Assembly: GCA_945877725.1 (NCBI GenBank)
Contig: CAMDXR010000055.1
Coordinates: 1 to 12,638, forward strand
DNA length: 12,638 bases
Origin: Limnohabitans sp. Rim8
GTDB lineage: Bacteria > Pseudomonadota > Gammaproteobacteria > Burkholderiales > Burkholderiaceae_C
Direction of reading: 5' to 3'
Under the pieces are notes generated by a model that saw nothing but the letters and a program-made list of their open reading frames with translations, was not told the origin of the DNA and searched no databases. Positions 1-7,156 of this stretch are shown in pieces. The position numbers were made by a program, and so were the translations under genes. Positions within the stretch are counted from its first letter, which is position 1. Every line of letters starts with the position of its first letter.

Positions 1-110
1 GGCTCCATCAGAATGCCCATGATCTGCCGGTCGATGAAACTCATGGTGTAAACAAACAGCAGCAAAAACAAGGTGTAGTGGCTGCGCCATCCGTGAGCGG
101 CTTGGGTCAT
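1..110 (-). CDS. MFS transporter, spinster-like, second tandem copy (partial, 3' part outside window)
   Basis: Only the first 36 codons are visible, starting at the ATG read leftwards from 110. An AGGA Shine-Dalgarno motif (complement of 119-122) lies 8 bases upstream. The peptide has a short cytoplasmic N-terminus with GWRSHYTL, then the start of the first membrane helix and the FIDRQIMGIL motif. About 28 of these 36 residues are identical to the N-terminus of the complete MFS gene just upstream (224-1531), so the two are tandem paralogues. Proteins of this spinster-like major facilitator group are 12-helix inner-membrane carriers, often found in catabolic clusters for hydrophobic acids and alcohols; the substrate cannot be read from sequence. 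It probably ends the leftward operon or continues it beyond the window. The family call is inherited mainly from the paralogue. Confidence 0.85.
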   Translation of the reverse strand, partial: MTQAAHGWRSHYTLFLLLFVYTMSFIDRQIMGILME

Positions 111-118
111 GAAATGAA

Positions 119-122
119 TCCT
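119..122 (-). promoter_or_regulatory. Ribosome binding site of the second MFS gene
   Basis: The minus strand reads AGGA here, 8 bases before the ATG at 110. It supports a genuine separate start for the second transporter after the 113-base gap. Confidence 0.55.
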
Positions 123-187
123 GGTCGATAAAACGGGCCGTGTTCAGCGGGTCATGCCCTGCATTTTGGACGCTCGCTTCCCGGTTG

Positions 188-207
188 CATCGTCCGGTCA
201 GACGATG
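188..207 (-). repeat. Inverted repeat / stem-loop between the two MFS genes
   Basis: Perfect 7-bp arms CATCGTC and GACGATG flank a 6-base loop. The element begins 16 bases after the stop of the first MFS gene (224). There is no run of T after it on the minus strand, so it is not a standard intrinsic terminator. It could attenuate transcription or stabilise the end of the upstream message, giving unequal expression of the two transporters. Function is inferred from position only. Confidence 0.5.
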
Positions 208-223
208 GGGTGCCACCGCCGCT

Positions 224-1531
224 TCAGCCTTGTTCACCCAGCCGTTCGTCCGCATACGCCTTGATGGCCCAAGCAAAAGCGGCAATGCCCAGCGCAAAAC
301 AACTGCCGGTGGTAATGGCCAGCGACATGCGCAGGGCTTCAGTGCCCATCCACGGGGTCAGGGCATCGCTGAGCAAACCTACCAGCAGGGGCCCCAAACC
401 ACCGCCCACCATGGTCAGGCCCAAACTGAAAATGGACAAAGCCGTGGCGCGGCGGTGCGGTGCAATCAGCTCCGACAAGACCGCATAAACCGGGGCCACC
501 CACCAAACGGCTGTGACCCCGAACAGGAGGTACCAACCCACTGCGGCGGGCATGGCCAGACTGCCCAAGTGCCAGACATCCCCGGCGGGCATGAGGTAAA
601 AGCCCAGCCCGGTGGGCAGTGACAGCAGACACCCCAGCAGCGGCACGCCGATGCGCCAACGCGGGTCGCGTTTGGCCAGCGTGTCGCAAAGCCAGCCCCC
701 CAGCAGTGCACCCAAGGCCGCTGCAGTGCCGCCCAACAAGCCCATGACAGCCCCTGCGCCTTGCAAGCTCATGCCGTGCGAGCGCACCAAAAACGAAGGG
801 GTCCAGATGCCAATGCCGTAGCCGGTAAAGCCCATCAGCAGGCCCGCCAGTCCGATGCGCATGAACACTTTGGATGCCCACAGGCTGCGAACAATGACGC
901 CAAGTGATTCAACGGGACCACTGACCGGCGGGGTTTCGCCGTCCCAGAGGCCACGACGGGGTTCCACTGCGGTGTAGCGCAGCATCAAGGCGGCCAAAAT
1001 ACCGGGGGCCGCCATCCACAAAAAGGCGGCACGCCAGCCGTGGTGCTGGGCGATCCAGCCCCCCAGCGTCAAGCCAAACAAAATGCCCAACTGCGGCCCC
1101 AACCAATAAACCCCCATGGCACGGCCCCGTTGCTCGGGCGGGTAATGGTCGGCAATCATGGACAAAGAGGGCGCGGTGCCCCCAGCCTCGCCCACGGCAA
1201 CGCCCACTCGCGCCAGCGCCAGGCTCCAATAACCGGTGGCCATGCCGCACAGGGCTGTCATGGCGCTCCAGGCCGCGCAGCAATAAGCAACAAAATTGCG
1301 CCGGTTGGCCCGGTCGGCATAGCGCCCGAACGGAATGGCCAGCACGCCGTAAAACAGCGCAAAGGTCAAGCCACTCAGCAAACCCATGGCGGTGTCCGAG
1401 ACCTGAAACTCCTCTTTGATCGGTTGGATCAGGATGCCCATGATCTGCCGGTCAATGAAGCTCATGGTGTAGACAAACAACAGCACCAGCAGCGTGTAAT
1501 GACTGCGCCAGCCATAGGCAGATGTTTTCAT
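224..1531 (-). CDS. MFS transporter, spinster-like (first tandem copy)
   Basis: This 435-residue protein has the length and alternating hydrophobic pattern of a 12-helix major facilitator, so it should sit in the inner membrane and act as a secondary carrier. Visible landmarks are FIDRQIMGIL at about residues 25-34 in helix 1, the MFS motif A version GRYADRANRR at 69-78 in the helix 2-3 loop, and a glycine-rich GVAVGEAGGTAPS segment in helix 4. These are typical of the spinster-like group (sphingolipid-transporter Spns relatives in Pfam MFS_1), which in bacteria often accompanies degradation genes. The ATG at 1531 follows an AAGG Shine-Dalgarno motif with 6-base spacing and lies only 10 bases after the stop of the preceding gene, so the two are surely co-transcribed. 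A near-copy follows at 110. Uptake of the operon's substrate is the likely job; efflux cannot be excluded. Confidence 0.9.
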   Translation of the reverse strand: MKTSAYGWRSHYTLLVLLFVYTMSFIDRQIMGILIQPIKEEFQVSDTAMGLLSGLTFALFYGVLAIPFGRYADRANRRNFVAYCCAAWSAMTALCGMATGYWSLALARVGVAVGEAGGTAPSLSMIADHYPPEQRGRAMGVYWLGPQLGILFGLTLGGWIAQHHGWRAAFLWMAAPGILAALMLRYTAVEPRRGLWDGETPPVSGPVESLGVIVRSLWASKVFMRIGLAGLLMGFTGYGIGIWTPSFLVRSHGMSLQGAGAVMGLLGGTAAALGALLGGWLCDTLAKRDPRWRIGVPLLGCLLSLPTGLGFYLMPAGDVWHLGSLAMPAAVGWYLLFGVTAVWWVAPVYAVLSELIAPHRRATALSIFSLGLTMVGGGLGPLLVGLLSDALTPWMGTEALRMSLAITTGSCFALGIAAFAWAIKAYADERLGEQG

Positions 1532-1537
1532 TGACGG

Positions 1538-1541
1538 CCTT
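1538..1541 (-). promoter_or_regulatory. Ribosome binding site of the first MFS gene
   Basis: AAGG on the minus strand, 6 bases before the ATG at 1531, lying just after the stop codon of the upstream gene (1542-1544). It fixes the start of the transporter and supports co-transcription. Confidence 0.5.
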
Positions 1542-2708
1542 TTAAGCAGGGTTGGCGTGCCCGGCGGGCAGCCCGAATTCGGGCCAATCGCCGTCCACCC
1601 AAGTTTGGCAATTGCCCCAACCCGTGGCCCCGGTCACGGGGTCATGCACCTCTATCAGGGCGTCCCTGAATTGGTTCAGGCGGGCGACGGCTTCGGGCGT
1701 TGAACAATCGGCGCAGTAATCACCCTCGACCCACAAGGGGCCACGCCATTCGCCGTGGTAGTGGCCATCGAGCCCGTGGTACAAGCCCGCCCCCAAATGA
1801 AAACCCGTGTTGCCCAGCACTTTCACCTGAAACTCGCGCTGGCTGCCGTCCGGCAAGCTAAAGCCCACTTGGCCGCCCAGCAAGCGTTTGTTACGCGGGT
1901 CGAACTGCAGCCGGGGGTCGAGGCGGCGCAAGCCCTGACGTCGCCCATCGGCAAATTCGAAACCACCCTGCACTTTCTCGTGTTGCCAACCTTCGCCCGC
2001 ATACAGCAGGTAATACTGGTGAAAGCCGTAGTGGCTGCCATCCGGCTTGCGAAAGAGTAGAGGGTTCCAGACCGCCAAAATTTTGGGCGCGTGCGCATCC
2101 ACGGGGTCGGGTTGCAAGTCGGTCATGGGTACGCCCACGCTGGGGCGTACCCCCCAAGAGTGGTCACGCGTCATGAACCATTCGTCTGGCGTGACCGTGT
2201 GGCGAACGCCCGCCACCTCGATCCAACCATGCGCCACCCCGATCTGGTGGTAGCGGATCTGGTTGGCGCTGTGGCGATAACCCGTCAGGGTGCGGCGGTC
2301 TTCACGCTCTTCGGTCACACAGGGCAGCATGCCCTCCAACATCAGGTCGTAGGCAATGGGTTGGTGTTCGTTGGCCTCCAACACCACCCGAACTTGTTGC
2401 AGGGGCTCGATGATTTCGTAGCGCATGGGCCCCACATTCAGGCTGTTGACATCGCTGTTCAGCGACCGACTGGCGCGCAGGGTCCACTGTTCAAGCCCTT
2501 GCGAAACGCCGCCATAGGCATCCACCACGTTGCGGTTGACGTATTTGCCAAAACCAAAACCCATCGACAAACTGCCATCGCGCCGGGCCACCATACCGCA
2601 GACTTTTTCGGTCCAGTTGTAGTCGCTTTGCTGCACGCTGGCGTGGGTCTCCACAATTTGGTGGTTGAAGTATTCGTCGGCGTGAACCAGAGGTCCGATA
2701 CTGCTCAT
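1542..2708 (-). CDS. Uncharacterised protein with RDHSWGxR motif, possibly AttH/CrtC-like lipocalin fold
   Basis: I do not recognise a function for this 388-residue protein. It has no signal peptide and no membrane helix, so it is probably cytoplasmic. It looks rich in beta strands, with many short alternating hydrophobic stretches. Its most striking piece is RDHSWGVR at residues 181-188, preceded by a histidine-rich VAHGWIEV segment near 158. A DHSWGxR motif in a beta-rich protein recalls the calycin-like AttH / carotenoid 1,2-hydratase (CrtC) group and related domains of unknown function; this link is my inference. The frame is open further upstream, to 2981, but that part lies over the kinase gene and does not read like protein. 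The ATG at 2708 has a strong AAGGAA site at 7-base spacing that overlaps the stop of the kinase gene, so translation of the two is probably coupled. A role in binding or modifying the hydrophobic substrate is plausible. Confidence 0.82.
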   Translation of the reverse strand: MSSIGPLVHADEYFNHQIVETHASVQQSDYNWTEKVCGMVARRDGSLSMGFGFGKYVNRNVVDAYGGVSQGLEQWTLRASRSLNSDVNSLNVGPMRYEIIEPLQQVRVVLEANEHQPIAYDLMLEGMLPCVTEEREDRRTLTGYRHSANQIRYHQIGVAHGWIEVAGVRHTVTPDEWFMTRDHSWGVRPSVGVPMTDLQPDPVDAHAPKILAVWNPLLFRKPDGSHYGFHQYYLLYAGEGWQHEKVQGGFEFADGRRQGLRRLDPRLQFDPRNKRLLGGQVGFSLPDGSQREFQVKVLGNTGFHLGAGLYHGLDGHYHGEWRGPLWVEGDYCADCSTPEAVARLNQFRDALIEVHDPVTGATGWGNCQTWVDGDWPEFGLPAGHANPA

Positions 2709-2715
2709 GTTTTTG

Positions 2716-2721
2716 TTCCTT
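2716..2721 (-). promoter_or_regulatory. Ribosome binding site overlapping the upstream stop codon
   Basis: The minus strand reads AAGGAA, 7 bases before the ATG at 2708 and sharing bases with the TAA stop of the kinase gene (2720-2722). It decides the start at 2708 over more distal ones and suggests translational coupling. Confidence 0.65.
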
Positions 2722-3769
2722 AAAAATGATGGCGCTCGGCCAGCAACTCCACCAGGCGGCTGCCCCCGTTGCGCAGGTCCATTTCGGCCTCTGGGGGAAC
2801 CCAGCCGCGCTGGGTAAATATGTGCCCGATGCGCGTCATGACGATGGCAAAACGCCACGCTGAAAACACGTCGTAATAAGGCAGGTCTTGCGCACTGAAG
2901 CCGCTGGCACGCTCCCAATGGGCCACGGTTTCCTCGCGCGAGGGGAGGCCCGCCAAGCGCGGCACGCCATAGCCCGTGCACAGCGATTCATCCAGCATGA
3001 GCCACCAAGACAAATCGTCCACCGGGTTGGCCAGCGCCGGGCGCTCCCAATCCAACATGCCGCTCAATTGGCCGTCTTTGAACACACAATTGCCCAGCTT
3101 GGCATCGCCCCAACTCAGGCTGACTGCCTCGTTGCGGGGCGCATGGGCCTCCAGCCATTGCAGGCAACGCCAGAGCAAGGGGTATTGCCGCCCCGACAAG
3201 CCTTCGCTCCAGTGCAGCATGTCGCGGTAATCGCCGAGTTGGCGGGCCAGCGCAGACTCGCCCGAGGAGGGCATGAGGAATGAAAAACCCAGCGCGCGCC
3301 AATCCAACCGGGCCAGTGCGGCCATGCCATCGACCCCGGCAAACCAGTGCTGGCGCAATTGATCAGGCGGCAAATCGTGAAGCCAGCCCTCCAGGTGGTA
3401 AAGCGGGTTTTCGTTGGGCACCCGCCCTGGCAAGCGGCCCATGATGAAAAATGGCGCGCCCAACACGTCGGCATCCATTTCCAAGCCCAATAGTGGCGGC
3501 ACCGGCAGGCCGGACCCCTTCAACAGTTGCATGGTGCGGTATTGGGCCTGTACATCGCAGTCTGGAAAAACCGCAGCCCCTTTGGGCTGAATGCGCACCA
3601 CGATGCCCTGGGCTTGCGGCTGATCGGGCCGATGCAGTTCGCCCAACAAAGTGATGTTGGAATACCCCCCAGAGGCGCTTTGCAAATTTTTGACTTGAAC
3701 GCCTTGATCGCCCTGCGCCATGAGCCAAGCCTCCAGTTGGGCAGACACGGCATTCATATCATTCAGCAT
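2720..3769 (-). CDS. Phosphotransferase family protein (APH fold, ACAD10/LvaA-like kinase)
   Basis: This 349-residue protein has the aminoglycoside-phosphotransferase / choline-kinase fold (Pfam APH). The nucleotide loop SGGYSNIT is at about 33-40, followed by VVRIQP near 57-62. A hinge-like FFIMGRLPG is at 107-115. The catalytic loop is LSWGDAKLGN at 218-227, with Asp222 as the expected base and Asn227 as a metal ligand. The metal-binding LDWE is at 239-242, with Asp240. Tryptophan replaces the usual histidine before GD, as is common in the ACAD10-like subfamily. That subfamily is not mainly about drug resistance: LvaA of Pseudomonas and mammalian ACAD10/11 phosphorylate hydroxyacyl-CoAs on the way to beta-oxidation. 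A similar role fits the redox and beta-oxidation genes here, but that is inference. The start at 3769 is preceded by GGGGG at about 4 bases; an in-frame ATG at 3757 has no good site. It lies 37 bases downstream of the GMC gene. Confidence 0.88.
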   Translation of the reverse strand: MLNDMNAVSAQLEAWLMAQGDQGVQVKNLQSASGGYSNITLLGELHRPDQPQAQGIVVRIQPKGAAVFPDCDVQAQYRTMQLLKGSGLPVPPLLGLEMDADVLGAPFFIMGRLPGRVPNENPLYHLEGWLHDLPPDQLRQHWFAGVDGMAALARLDWRALGFSFLMPSSGESALARQLGDYRDMLHWSEGLSGRQYPLLWRCLQWLEAHAPRNEAVSLSWGDAKLGNCVFKDGQLSGMLDWERPALANPVDDLSWWLMLDESLCTGYGVPRLAGLPSREETVAHWERASGFSAQDLPYYDVFSAWRFAIVMTRIGHIFTQRGWVPPEAEMDLRNGGSRLVELLAERHHF

Positions 3770-3806
3770 GGAGCCCCCGATCGGTGTGGTTTAAAGCCTT
3801 GCGCCT

Positions 3807-5462
3807 TCAGTCTTCGATGGGGTTCAGCAAGGCTTGGCCCAAGACCAGGTCAGCCCCTTTGTCGCCAATGACCACGGCAGTGGCGTTGGTGTTGCCACAA
3901 ATCACATTGGGCATGACCGAAGCATCGATCACGCGCAGCCCTTGCACCCCGCGCACTTTCAAGTCCGGCGTGACCACGGCCATGGCGTCATCGGCCCGGC
4001 CCATGCGGCAAGTGCCCACAGGGTGGTAACCCGTGGTGAGGTGCGGGGCCATCCAGCTGAGCCACTCATCATCGGTTTGCACATCAAGGCCCGGGCGACA
4101 CTCGGCATCGATCAGCGTGGCCAGCGCAGGCTTTTGGGCCATGTCGCGCAAGAAACGCAGCGCCCACAGCAAGGCCCGGCGATCGCGCTCGTCGTCCAGA
4201 TAGTTCATCCTCAGCACGGGGTGGACATTGATATCGGGCAACCGCAAACGAATGGAGCCCCTAGAGAATGGGCGCACCTGATACGGCGCCAGAGTCAGCC
4301 CGTCAAAACGGTCCGGCGTGGGCGCGCGGGTTTTGTCGACATGCGCATCCGGGTCGCCTGTCACGGGCAGGCCAAACACCTGCACATCGTTGTAAGGCAG
4401 GGACGGGTCGGTTTTCAGGTAACCGCCAAATTCGGCCGGGGGGCTGGTCATGGGGCCTTGTCGCGTGAACAGGTAGCGCAGCACTGAGCCCACCAGGCCC
4501 ATGCCCTGAAACTTGGGGTTCATGCTGGCAACCCCACGGCGCAAACGCCAAGACATCGGCACGCAGCAATGGTCTTGCAAATTAGCCCCCACGCCGGGCA
4601 GGTCGGCCACCACGGCAACGCCTTGGTCGTGCAGGTGCGCTGCAGGCCCCATGCCCGAGAGCATCAAGAGTTGCGGCGAATGTATGGCCCCAGCACACAG
4701 CAAAACCTCGCTGCGGGCAGCAGCCCATTGCACAGGCCCGTCGCCCACGCGGAACTCGACCCCGGTGGCGCGCCCCTGCTCGGTGGTGATGCGCAGCACC
4801 ATGGCTTGGGTGATGACTTTCAGATTGCCCCGCTTCATGGCGGGTTCGATGGCATTGACCGCGATGGACGAGCGTTTGCCTTGGCGCACATTGACCTGCA
4901 AAGTGCCCACCCCACGGGCCGTGCCGTCGTTGAAGTCATCCACATGCTCCAGCCCAGCTTGCTGCGCCGCAGCAATCATGGCGTGCGTGATGGGGTGAAC
5001 CGAGGGCAGGTCGGCGGCATGCAGAGGGCCACCCTGCCCGTGGTATTTGTTGCGAATGCGTTGCTGGTCTTCTGTGCGCACAAAGTAGGGCAGCAGGTTG
5101 TTCCAGCCCCAGCCCTCGGCCCCAGCAGCTACCCAGTCGGCGTAGTCGTGGCGGTGGCCCCGGATGTAAATCATGCCGTTGATCGACGATGAACCGCCCA
5201 ACACCTTGCCACGCGGCATCATCAGGCGGCGTCCCCCGGCCCAGCGCTCGGGCTCGGTCATGTGGCCCCAAGAGTGCTTTTTGCTGTAGGTCATGGCCCC
5301 CCAGCCTGCGGGCATGCTGACCATCAAGTCGTTCTTGTGGCTGGCGCCCCCCTCCAGCATCAGCACTTGGTACTGGCCGCTTTCGGTCAGGCGCGCGGCC
5401 AGTTGCCCCCCTGCCGATCCGGAGCCGACGACGATGTAGTCGAATGTTTGCTTGTCTGTCAT
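3807..5462 (-). CDS. GMC family FAD-dependent alcohol dehydrogenase (choline dehydrogenase-like)
   Basis: From the ATG at 5462 the product has 551 residues, the normal size for bacterial GMC oxidoreductases. The FAD-binding VVGSGSAG lies at 11-18, GMC signature 1 (GKVLGGSSSINGM) at 85-97 and signature 2 (GAIHSPQLLMLSG) at 258-270. The active-site pair is expected to be His480 in GYHPVGT and Asn524 in CGNTNA. Such enzymes oxidise primary or secondary alcohols to carbonyls, passing electrons to quinones or other acceptors (AlkJ, PEG dehydrogenase, BetA). With an ALDH directly upstream, an alcohol to aldehyde to acid route is likely. The start is uncertain: an in-frame GTG at 5510, 15 bases after the ALDH stop, would add 16 polar residues. 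I prefer 5462 because the FAD motif then sits at the usual distance, although its AAGG site is unusually close. No secretion signal is visible. Confidence 0.92.
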   Translation of the reverse strand: MTDKQTFDYIVVGSGSAGGQLAARLTESGQYQVLMLEGGASHKNDLMVSMPAGWGAMTYSKKHSWGHMTEPERWAGGRRLMMPRGKVLGGSSSINGMIYIRGHRHDYADWVAAGAEGWGWNNLLPYFVRTEDQQRIRNKYHGQGGPLHAADLPSVHPITHAMIAAAQQAGLEHVDDFNDGTARGVGTLQVNVRQGKRSSIAVNAIEPAMKRGNLKVITQAMVLRITTEQGRATGVEFRVGDGPVQWAAARSEVLLCAGAIHSPQLLMLSGMGPAAHLHDQGVAVVADLPGVGANLQDHCCVPMSWRLRRGVASMNPKFQGMGLVGSVLRYLFTRQGPMTSPPAEFGGYLKTDPSLPYNDVQVFGLPVTGDPDAHVDKTRAPTPDRFDGLTLAPYQVRPFSRGSIRLRLPDINVHPVLRMNYLDDERDRRALLWALRFLRDMAQKPALATLIDAECRPGLDVQTDDEWLSWMAPHLTTGYHPVGTCRMGRADDAMAVVTPDLKVRGVQGLRVIDASVMPNVICGNTNATAVVIGDKGADLVLGQALLNPIED

Positions 5463-5525
5463 GCCTTGTTGAATCCCGTTGTTTTCAGACTTGAATTCAT
5501 GCGTGGCCACCGCTCGAAAGTGCCC

Positions 5526-6971
5526 TCAGGCACGCCGAACCGTGGCTTGCATCATCTTGAGCAACTTGTTGCTGTAGGGCGGCAGCAAGCCGAGTTTGCG
5601 ACGCGGGTCCCACCAACCCGCGTGGTACACCCCGCGCAAGTGGCTAAATTGTGCAAAGCCCTCTGGGCCGTTGTAAACCCCCATGCCCGAGGCCCCGACG
5701 CCCCCAAAGGGTACATCGTTCAGGCCCACATGCAGCATGACATCGTTCACGCACACGCCCCCCGACAAGGTGTGGCCCAGCACATGCTCTTGTTCGGCTC
5801 GGTCGCGTCCAAAATAGTAGAGCGCCAGCGGGCGTTCACCGGCATTCACTTTATCCAGCACTTCAGACAAGTCGTCGTAGGCCACCAAAGCCATGGCTGG
5901 GCCAAAGATTTCTTCGCGCGCAATGCCGGTTTGCTCCGGTGGGTTCAGCACCAAGTGCAAGGGGCGACGGCGGTCGGTGGCGCTTGGATCCACCTGCCCC
6001 AGGGTCTCGATGCGCGCACCGGCCGCACGCGCTTCTGCAATTTTGGCGTCCAAGCGCTGCAGGTGGCGGTCATTGGCCACGCTGGTGATGTCAGGGTTGC
6101 CACTGACCGAAGGAAACAAAGTCAGCCAAAGTGCCCGAAACTTATCCACGAACTCGTCCACCCGTTCACGCGGCAGATAAACCGTGTCGGGCATGACACA
6201 GATTTGCCCGCCGTTTTGCACCCGGCCCATGGCAATTTTTTCGACCGTCAGATCCAGGTCGGCTGAGCGCCCCACGATGGTGGGCGATTTGCCCCCCAGC
6301 TCCAGGGTCAAGGGCACCAGATGGTCGGCGGCATCGCGCATGATTTGGCGCGCCACCCCGGTACTGCCGGTAAACACCAGGTGGTCAAAGGCTTGCCGAG
6401 TAAAGGTTTGGGCCACATCGAGCCCGCCCGTGACCACCGAAAACTCCAACGGATCAAAGTACTGGGGCACGGCCTCGGCCAGCCACTCCGACGTGTGGGG
6501 CGAGAGGTCCGAGGGTTTGGCCATGACCCGATTGCCCGCCGCAAAGACCCCAGCCAGCGGCGCAAAGATCATGAACAAAGGACCGTTCCAAGTACCGGCA
6601 ATGCCCACCACACCCTTGGGCTGGTAGCGCAGTTCGGCACGGGCACCAAACAGATTGAAGGGGAACAAACCTGCACGCCGCTGGGGCCTCATCCACTGGT
6701 CCACATGCTTGATGGCGTATTTGAGGGCTTCGATGGGGGCCTGTACATCCATCATGAGCGTGCTGACCGGGTGCCGGGCCCCAAAGTCGTCGCTGATAAC
6801 TTCGCAAATGCGGTCGCTGTTGTGCTTGAGCAATTCAACGCAGCGGCGCAATCTGTCTTTGCGCAGCGCAGCAGAAACCGGTCCTTCGGCCATGAAGGCC
6901 GCGCGTTGACGCTGCAAATGCGCGGCTATCTGGTCTGCATTCGGGGCAGCCGGCAGGGCGCGAGTGGTCAT
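5526..6971 (-). CDS. Aldehyde dehydrogenase, coniferyl-aldehyde-dehydrogenase (CalB) type
   Basis: This 481-residue NAD(P)-dependent aldehyde dehydrogenase oxidises an aldehyde to its acid in the cytoplasm. Landmarks: AGTWNGPL at 125-132 with the oxyanion Asn129, the cofactor-loop FTGSTGVAR at 200-208, general base Glu224 in LELGGKSP, nucleophile Cys258 in NGGQICVMPD, and EIFGP at 354-358. The short length, the QICVMPD surround of the cysteine and the C-terminal LPPYSNKLL resemble the CalB class, whose name-giving member oxidises coniferyl aldehyde; relatives also act on fatty or other hydrophobic aldehydes. So the class is firm and the substrate is not. It is the first gene of the leftward operon. 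An AGGAG site sits 6 bases before the ATG at 6971. The GMC alcohol dehydrogenase follows directly, the natural supplier of its aldehyde. Confidence 0.93.
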   Translation of the reverse strand: MTTRALPAAPNADQIAAHLQRQRAAFMAEGPVSAALRKDRLRRCVELLKHNSDRICEVISDDFGARHPVSTLMMDVQAPIEALKYAIKHVDQWMRPQRRAGLFPFNLFGARAELRYQPKGVVGIAGTWNGPLFMIFAPLAGVFAAGNRVMAKPSDLSPHTSEWLAEAVPQYFDPLEFSVVTGGLDVAQTFTRQAFDHLVFTGSTGVARQIMRDAADHLVPLTLELGGKSPTIVGRSADLDLTVEKIAMGRVQNGGQICVMPDTVYLPRERVDEFVDKFRALWLTLFPSVSGNPDITSVANDRHLQRLDAKIAEARAAGARIETLGQVDPSATDRRRPLHLVLNPPEQTGIAREEIFGPAMALVAYDDLSEVLDKVNAGERPLALYYFGRDRAEQEHVLGHTLSGGVCVNDVMLHVGLNDVPFGGVGASGMGVYNGPEGFAQFSHLRGVYHAGWWDPRRKLGLLPPYSNKLLKMMQATVRRA

Positions 6972-6977
6972 GAATGT

Positions 6978-6982
6978 CTCCT
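6978..6982 (-). promoter_or_regulatory. Ribosome binding site of the ALDH gene
   Basis: A consensus AGGAG on the minus strand lies 6 bases before the ATG at 6971. It is the strongest site in the left block and fits the first gene of an operon. Confidence 0.7.
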
Positions 6983-7084
6983 GATTGAAAGGGCTTTCGG
7001 CAACGCCTCTGGTCCGTCCGGCACCCCAGGCGCTCGGTCGATGAGCCTCATTCTGTCGTGCGCGCCCACTGCGCGCTCACCTCG

Positions 7085-7101
7085 TTACCCAATTTGGGTA
7101 A
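7085..7101. promoter_or_regulatory. Perfect palindrome TTACCCAA-T-TTGGGTAA, candidate operator
   Basis: Two perfect 8-base arms surround a single T. It is AT-richer than its surroundings and sits in the middle of the divergent intergenic region, about 113 bases from the ALDH start and 94 from the sulfatase start. Size and symmetry suit a TetR-, MarR- or GntR-type dimer. The cognate regulator is not in the window, so the family is not assignable. Confidence 0.6.
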
Positions 7102-7156
7102 TCACCGGTACGGATTTTCAGGTTTCAAACGAAACTTGTCTTGCAAACAGGTGATC

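Noticed and set aside
2709..2981. N-terminal extension of the RDHSWGxR gene up to 2981
   Set aside because: It overlaps the end of the kinase gene, reads as an Arg/Gly/Pro-rich shadow translation, and the ATG at 2708 has a strong ribosome site.
2720..3769. Antibiotic-resistance aminoglycoside phosphotransferase
   Set aside because: The APH fold is present, but the SWGDAKLGN version of the catalytic loop and the neighbouring redox and transport genes point to the metabolic ACAD10/LvaA-like branch.
5262..6266. A long open frame (334 codons) on the plus strand opposite the ALDH and GMC genes
   Set aside because: It lies antisense to two strongly supported enzymes, its translation is rich in His, Gln, Arg and Pro with no domain, and such mirror frames are expected at this GC content.
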